Made by a program: the position numbers and the translations under genes. Shown here one piece after another: positions 7,361 to 10,934 of a stretch of 10,934 bases of DNA. Source of the stretch: an uncultured Blautia sp. (GTDB taxonomy: Bacteria > Bacillota > Clostridia > Lachnospirales > Lachnospiraceae); contig NZ_CALFLA010000031.1 in NCBI RefSeq assembly GCF_937880195.1, forward strand, positions 1 to 10,934, written 5' to 3'. Each line of letters starts with the position of its first letter. Within the stretch, counting starts at the first letter, position 1. The notes under the pieces were generated by a model. The model saw only the letters and a program-made list of their open reading frames with translations, made no database searches and was not told the origin of the DNA.

Positions 7361-8144
7361 TATCTCTGTACCTCCATGGCGCCACTTTTTTCTCAAACAG
7401 TCCCAGAATGTTATTCATAAGAGCACCTGTAAGACCGATTGTAAACATACCTACAATGATAATATCCGGTCTAATAATCGTTCTTCCCATCTGAATCATG
7501 TATCCAAGTCCTCTAATAGACGCAAGCATTTCTGCTGCCACCAGTGTCGTCCAAGAGTTATTCAGAGAAAGTCTTATTCCAGTAAATACCATGTTCATAG
7601 AAGAAGGTATACAAACAGTTGTAAATATTTTCCAGTCACTTGCTCCAAAAGTTTTAGCTACGTTTATAAGAGTAGCATCCGTTAACCGTATTCCCAAATA
7701 GGAATTAATTACATTAGGTACAAAAGCTGCCACAAAAATAATGAATACTTTTGCAGACATTCCAATACCCATTGTCAGGATAACAATCGGAATCCATGCA
7801 ATTGGCGGAATCGGTCTGATAATCTCGAAAAGAGGATTTAAAAGAAAATCAAGAACTTTATAATATCCCATCAGCCATCCCAGAGGAACTCCAACAATAG
7901 TGGCAATAAAAAAACTGGTTAAAGCCAGCTTCAAGCTCTGAAGAAAATGCTGCGGAAGGGTAGATCCATCAGGCTGAGCATTTGTCAGTTTAAAAATAAA
8001 CGTCTGAATTACTTCTGACGGCGCATTCAGGGATCTGTCTGAAACCCATCCAAGTCTTACTGCCATTTCCCATACCCCAAAGAAGACAACAAGACCGATG
8101 ATGCTCAGAACCCGGTATTTCATTTTGTTACTAGATTTTTTCAT
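7353..8144 (-). CDS. ABC importer permease 1 (SsuC/TauC/NrtB type)
   Basis: This 263-residue integral membrane protein has a short basic N-terminus (MKKSSNKMKYR), then a first membrane segment (LSIIGLVVFFGVWEMAV) and about five more. The coupling loop is NVAKTFGASDWKIFTTVCIP, and the family stretch RPIPPIAWIPIVILTMGIG lies upstream of it. It is a divergent paralogue of permease 2, so the importer probably has two different membrane subunits. The ribosome binding site is poor: AAGG lies about 16 bases before the ATG. The gene is separated from the binding-protein gene by 118 bases that contain a hairpin. Lower translation of the membrane parts than of the binding protein fits this layout. Confidence 0.93.
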   Translation of the reverse strand: MKKSSNKMKYRVLSIIGLVVFFGVWEMAVRLGWVSDRSLNAPSEVIQTFIFKLTNAQPDGSTLPQHFLQSLKLALTSFFIATIVGVPLGWLMGYYKVLDFLLNPLFEIIRPIPPIAWIPIVILTMGIGMSAKVFIIFVAAFVPNVINSYLGIRLTDATLINVAKTFGASDWKIFTTVCIPSSMNMVFTGIRLSLNNSWTTLVAAEMLASIRGLGYMIQMGRTIIRPDIIIVGMFTIGLTGALMNNILGLFEKKVAPWRYRDNG

Positions 8145-8201
8145 ATTTTTCTACACACTACCTTTCTGTCATCCTAATGATCTCTGCCGGCTTTTTATGA
8201 A

Positions 8202-8233
8202 GTCGGTATGAAAGCTTATGCTTTCACACCGAC
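8202..8233 (-). promoter_or_regulatory. Intercistronic hairpin between binding-protein and permease genes
   Basis: A 14-base inverted repeat (GTCGGTGTGAAAGC on the minus strand) closes a 4-base ATAA loop. In the minus-strand RNA all 14 positions pair, one as a G-U wobble; in a plus-strand RNA that position would be an A-C mismatch, so the structure fits the operon transcript. No run of U follows (the next bases are TTCATAAAAAGCC), so it is not a classical intrinsic terminator. Its place directly after the binding-protein gene suggests protection of the upstream mRNA end after processing, or partial termination, which would give more binding protein than permease. Confidence 0.7.
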
Positions 8234-8262
8234 AGGCTTTCCGGTAAAAACAAGAAGCAAAA

Positions 8263-9342
8263 TCATTCCATAGAAAGACCTTTCTCCTCTGCAAGCGCTT
8301 TAATAAACTGTCCGTCAACAAATCCGCCCTCTTCCAGCTTCTTCTGATCTTCTTCTGTATAAGTACCCTGATCTACAAAAAACTTAATAATTTTACTGAT
8401 AACCTCATCAGCTTTTCTGGATCCCGGCTCTCCTTTAAAAAATTCAATATTATCTTCAAGGGTCGGAAGCGGACGATCTTCAACAAACCGTTTTGCAAGT
8501 TCTTCTGTTGTGTCAATACCATTATCAAGCTGCATCTCTAATAAATATTTACTCTGTGTATCAATATCTTCTTTATATGTTTCTGCAATTTCATAATAAT
8601 TCTTTATCCATGAGTAAACTGCATCCCAATTTTCATCAATTGCTTTTTGAGAAGCCACAAGAACTGTCGGCATTGATTCCCCACTGGCCTCACCACTGGA
8701 AACTTTAATCCATCCCTCTTCTTCTGCCTGATAAGACTGCGGATCCCAAAGAGCAACAATGTCTCCCTGTCCAGACTTAAATGCTGTATATGCAGACGGA
8801 ACATCCATCGGAACAATATTTACATCTTCCTGGGTAAGTCCCATGGCATTCAATGTAGCAATCAACATGAAATGCGCGCTTGTCTGTGTCGGGCAAAGAA
8901 TAGTTTTTCCTTTCCATGTCTCTGCATTTCCCATAATATCAGGATGACCTTCTACCTCTCCGGTAATTCCTGCAATTTCACTATCTTCTCTTACCCAATA
9001 GTCGCAGGAAACTGTATCATCAACAGACAGACCAACAATTTTTGCATCATAAGCAATACCTGCTGCGATTGCCGGCGGTGTACCGCAGGCTCCAGCCCCC
9101 CATTCATCTGCACCTAATGCCTCATTCTGTGTATTTCCTGAAGAAAACCAAAGAACTTCTGTTTCCAATCCATTTTCCTCAAAAACCCCTTCCTGCATTC
9201 CTATATATGTAGGAAGAGCATGGCTGTACGGCTGATGGCTTAATGTAATAGAAAGATCATCCGCCATTACAGTAGTTGCGGTTCCAACCCCCATAACCGC
9301 TGCAAGTAATAATGCTGTTGCTTTTTTCATTTTGCTGTTCAT
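8263..9342 (-). CDS. Secreted NMT1/TauA-SsuA-type ABC substrate-binding protein
   Basis: The 359-residue protein begins with a Sec signal peptide: basic MNSKMKKA, then a hydrophobic core (LLLAAVMGVGTATTV), with likely cleavage after VMA at residue 27. The mature part opens with LSITLSHQPYSHALPTYIGMQEGVFEENGLETEV, the first lobe typical of the nitrate/sulfonate/taurine/NMT1 binding family (x-A--G-F---GL-V). GDIVALWDPQSYQAEEEGW is the second-lobe segment that matches the family's role of closing over the ligand. No lipobox cysteine is present, which is unusual for a binding protein in a Gram-positive cell. The start has AAGGAGG 6 bases upstream. It is the first gene of the operon, about 64 bases after the predicted transcription start. 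The ligand cannot be read from sequence; a small sulfonate is the family-based guess. Confidence 0.92.
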   Translation of the reverse strand: MNSKMKKATALLLAAVMGVGTATTVMADDLSITLSHQPYSHALPTYIGMQEGVFEENGLETEVLWFSSGNTQNEALGADEWGAGACGTPPAIAAGIAYDAKIVGLSVDDTVSCDYWVREDSEIAGITGEVEGHPDIMGNAETWKGKTILCPTQTSAHFMLIATLNAMGLTQEDVNIVPMDVPSAYTAFKSGQGDIVALWDPQSYQAEEEGWIKVSSGEASGESMPTVLVASQKAIDENWDAVYSWIKNYYEIAETYKEDIDTQSKYLLEMQLDNGIDTTEELAKRFVEDRPLPTLEDNIEFFKGEPGSRKADEVISKIIKFFVDQGTYTEEDQKKLEEGGFVDGQFIKALAEEKGLSME

Positions 9343-9382
9343 AAAATACCTCCTTTTGTTTTACCAACATTTACCATTTTTA

Positions 9383-9403
9383 TTAATTAACTTGCTTAAT
9401 TAA
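9383..9403. promoter_or_regulatory. Operator 1 of the operon promoter (probable ROK repressor site)
   Basis: An inverted repeat TTAATTAA, CTTGC spacer, TTAATTAA lies just downstream of the operon's -10 box, at about +3 to +23 relative to the predicted start. A repressor bound here would block transcription. A related site with the same layout precedes the ROK gene. The half-sites are simple AT-rich palindromes, so chance contributes, but the shared position makes a function likely. Confidence 0.7.
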
Positions 9404-9412
9404 TTTATCACT

Positions 9413-9441
9413 ATAATACAACCTTGTCTTTTATTTGTCAA
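9413..9441 (-). promoter_or_regulatory. Sigma-A-type promoter of the transporter/catabolic operon
   Basis: On the minus strand a perfect -35 box TTGACA (9441-9436) is followed after 17 bases by the -10 box TATTAT (9418-9413), one base from consensus. The DNA upstream of the -35 is very AT-rich and could act as an UP element. Transcription should begin near 9406, giving a leader of about 64 bases before the binding-protein ATG. This strong core promoter presumably needs a repressor to keep the operon off. Confidence 0.85.
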
Positions 9442-9528
9442 CTTGTATAAATAACTATATATAAGAACTATTTTTTATGCATTTTTACCAATTATGTTAA
9501 TGCTTTTCAATATCACACTCTAAAATGC

Positions 9529-9557
9529 TTGATTTATTCTATTTTTCATTATATAAT
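9529..9557 (+). promoter_or_regulatory. Sigma-A-type promoter of the ROK regulator gene
   Basis: TTGATT (9529-9534, four of six consensus bases) is followed after 17 bases by a perfect TATAAT (9552-9557). Transcription should begin near 9564, about 53 bases before the ATG of the regulator. The promoter diverges from the operon promoter, with about 88 bases between the two -35 boxes. The region is so AT-rich that further -10-like hexamers occur nearby, so this choice rests on the spacing and on the operator placement. Confidence 0.7.
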
Positions 9558-9566
9558 TTATATATA

Positions 9567-9587
9567 TTAATTAACTATGTTAAACAA
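9567..9587. promoter_or_regulatory. Operator 2, probable autoregulatory site of the ROK gene
   Basis: TTAATTAA, CTATG spacer, TTAAACAA. The site matches operator 1 at 16 of 21 positions and has the same half-site spacing. It starts 9 bases after the -10 box of the regulator promoter, exactly as operator 1 does on the other strand. The second half is imperfect, so binding may be weaker and autoregulation partial. Confidence 0.62.
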
Positions 9588-9616
9588 TTATTTTTAAGGA
9601 AAGACTGAGATCATCT

Positions 9617-10828
9617 ATGAAACAGATAAACCCACTCTTAACACTTCCCAAAATGAATAACCGATCCAATACTTTGAGATTGCTTTTTGCCAATGAAAAT
9701 ATGTCTCGAACAGAAATTGCTTCTAATCTTGGAGTTTCTACAGCTGCTGTAACTTCTATCGTAAATGAATTTTTGGATAGCGGCCTTTTGCAGCAATGCG
9801 AAGAATCCAATGATTCTTCACACAAAAAGGCTGGACGAAAACAAAATCCATTAAAGATTAATTACAACTGGAAATATATTGTATCTATAGATATCCATCC
9901 GTCAGATGTTAATATTGCCATTACTAATTTAAAAGGTGATTTACTTTTAGAAGAGCCCTTCGAATATTCTTCTGAATGGGAACCCAAAGAGTTCTGTTCT
10001 CAGATTTCTAAAGAGTGCATTAAGATTCTCTGGAAGCATTCCATTCACCTGAATCAGGTTCTCGGTGCCGGAGTTTCTGTTATTGGCCCAGTTAATCATT
10101 TTTCTGGAACTGCGCTTCACCCATATCTGATTTTTGATACACCTGTACCATTTAAAAATTTTTTGGAAGATGAACTTCCTTTTCCTGTAACTGTAGAAAG
10201 CAATGTATGCGCCTTCCTTCAAAGTGAACTTCTTTTCCGAAAAAACATTGAAAATTCCCAGAATATCCTGATGTTGAAATGGGGACCTGGAGTAGGTTCT
10301 GCTACTGCCATTGGAGGTCAAATTTACAAAGGATATAATTACCAGTCTTCAGAGATTGGCCACAATCACCTATCCAAAGCAAATGGCGTAAAGTGCCGTT
10401 GCGGAAGAAACGGATGTTTAGAAACATTAGTATCCAACGATGCCATTATCACGTATATTAACAAATTAATAGAAGAAAAAAATGATTCTGCAATTCTTGA
10501 AGCAGAAAAAAAAGTAGGAAAACCTACATTCAAAAATCTTGGATATTATCTTGACAGCAACAGTATTTCTCTCAGAAATTTTATTACTGAATGTTCTATG
10601 GCATTAGCAGAAGTAACAAATAACGCCATCTTAATCCTTGCGCCTGATAAACTAGTTCTCTTCGGCGATATTTTCGAACACGATGCAATCGTATCTCTTT
10701 TTACTACCCAGCTATTAGCCATTAATCCTACTCTTCCAAATCATTTTTGCGTAAAAAGCACTTTCCGCGAAAAAAAGAAGTATATTGGCTCTACTGCTAT
10801 AGCTGTAGAAAATTTCCTCCTCACCTGA
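9617..10828 (+). CDS. ROK-family transcriptional regulator (NagC/XylR type)
   Basis: The 403-residue protein has an N-terminal winged helix-turn-helix (about residues 15-62, with MSRTEIASNLGVSTAAVTSI as the DNA-reading part), a GRKQNPLKIN linker, and a ROK effector domain. In that domain, the zinc site is visible as CRCGRNGCLE at 260-269 with His249 (EIGH). The kinase features of ROK sugar kinases are lost: the N-terminal phosphate loop reads IDIHPSDVNIA instead of DIGGT, and the catalytic ENDAN motif reads ESNVC. It is therefore a sugar-sensing repressor and not a kinase. It is divergent from the operon, and paired operators suggest it represses the operon and itself until a pathway sugar binds. 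The ribosome binding site is weak: GAGA about 7 bases, or AAGGA 16 bases, before the ATG. Confidence 0.93.
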   Translation: MKQINPLLTLPKMNNRSNTLRLLFANENMSRTEIASNLGVSTAAVTSIVNEFLDSGLLQQCEESNDSSHKKAGRKQNPLKINYNWKYIVSIDIHPSDVNIAITNLKGDLLLEEPFEYSSEWEPKEFCSQISKECIKILWKHSIHLNQVLGAGVSVIGPVNHFSGTALHPYLIFDTPVPFKNFLEDELPFPVTVESNVCAFLQSELLFRKNIENSQNILMLKWGPGVGSATAIGGQIYKGYNYQSSEIGHNHLSKANGVKCRCGRNGCLETLVSNDAIITYINKLIEEKNDSAILEAEKKVGKPTFKNLGYYLDSNSISLRNFITECSMALAEVTNNAILILAPDKLVLFGDIFEHDAIVSLFTTQLLAINPTLPNHFCVKSTFREKKKYIGSTAIAVENFLLT

Positions 10829-10838
10829 TATATGTTAT

Positions 10839-10883
10839 AAAAAAACTGAAATCTCCTTTTACAGGAAACTTCAGTTTTTTTTT
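10839..10883. terminator. Bidirectional intrinsic terminator between ROK gene and spoVT-like gene
   Basis: An AAAAAACTGAA / TTCAGTTTTTT stem encloses a loop with a partly paired inner part (TCTCC and GGA). It is followed on the plus strand by a run of nine T, and on the minus strand by a run of T as well. It starts about 10 bases after the ROK stop and directly abuts the stop codon of the convergent gene, so it can end both transcripts. Confidence 0.85.
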
Positions 10884-10934
10884 ACTGTTCCATCTGCCGT
10901 CCAAGAAATCCTGCTGCTGTCTGCACCAGCATTT
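10882..10934 (-). CDS. spoVT: C-terminal end of a SpoVT-like sporulation regulator, cut by window edge
   Basis: Reading the minus strand inward from the window edge gives MLVQTAAGFLGRQMEQ followed by TAA at 10884-10882. From memory, the Bacillus subtilis SpoVT protein ends in ETAAGFLARQMEQ, so the match is nearly complete over the last 13 residues. SpoVT is an AbrB-type DNA-binding protein with a GAF-like C-terminal domain that tunes forespore gene expression. Only about 17 codons are present, so the domains cannot be checked. The gene is convergent with the ROK gene and shares the terminator. It marks the end of the accessory operon region and indicates an endospore-forming lineage. Confidence 0.82.
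   Translation of the reverse strand, partial: MLVQTAAGFLGRQMEQ

Noticed and set aside
8202..8233. Intrinsic terminator ending the binding-protein transcript
   Set aside because: The stem is strong but no U tract follows in either direction, and the downstream permease gene has no clear promoter of its own.
9343..9616. Riboswitch or T-box in the divergent region
   Set aside because: The leaders on both sides are only about 50 to 65 bases long and AT-rich, with no conserved riboswitch core visible.
9947..10321. Minus-strand open frame of 124 codons inside the ROK gene
   Set aside because: It lies wholly within a confidently identified gene on the other strand and has no domain or initiation signal.

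Overview
The window looks like part of the chromosome of a low-GC, endospore-forming Firmicute, probably a gut clostridium such as a Lachnospiraceae relative. The evidence is AT-rich intergenic DNA, strong AGGAGG-type ribosome binding sites, GTG starts, a near-consensus sigma-A promoter, and the last codons of a spoVT-like sporulation gene at the right edge.

Positions 1 to 9342 form one long minus-strand operon of ten complete genes plus the first 14 codons of an eleventh. In transcription order these are: a secreted NMT1/TauA-SsuA-type binding protein (9342-8263); two paralogous membrane permeases (8144-7353, 7360-6581); two paralogous ATPases (6605-5850, 5830-5087); an EamA/DMT-type membrane transporter (5084-4167); an iron-type alcohol dehydrogenase (4150-3032); a transketolase split into N- and C-terminal subunits (3004-2177, 2176-1229); an RpiB/LacAB-type isomerase (1224-745); a small TalC/FSA-type transaldolase (725-39); and a gene that runs off the left edge. 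Genes are 0 to 27 bases apart or overlap, except for a 118-base gap after the binding protein that holds a strong hairpin.

On the other side of a 274-base divergent promoter region lies a plus-strand ROK-family repressor (9617-10828). Each of the two divergent promoters has a TTAATTAA-N5-TTAA-type inverted repeat starting exactly 9 bases after its -10 box. The regulator therefore probably controls both the operon and itself. A terminator at 10839-10883 separates this gene from the convergent spoVT-like gene.

The most attractive reading is a sulfonated-sugar (sulfoglycolytic) operon. A sulfonate-type ABC importer feeds a split transketolase, an RpiB-like isomerase and an Fe-type dehydrogenase. 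This combination matches the known sulfo-transketolase pathway (SqwGH, SqwI, SqwF), in which C6 sulfofructose is shortened to C4 sulfotetrose and then to sulfoacetaldehyde, which is reduced to isethionate and exported. The window differs from the bare pathway by also having a transaldolase. Both the isomerase and the transaldolase have lost residues normally used for sugar-phosphate substrates. The function is inferred from gene content and active-site changes; the substrate is not proven, and no sulfoquinovosidase or SQ isomerase is visible here. The importer ATPases also show complementary degeneration that would leave one canonical and one degenerate ATP site.
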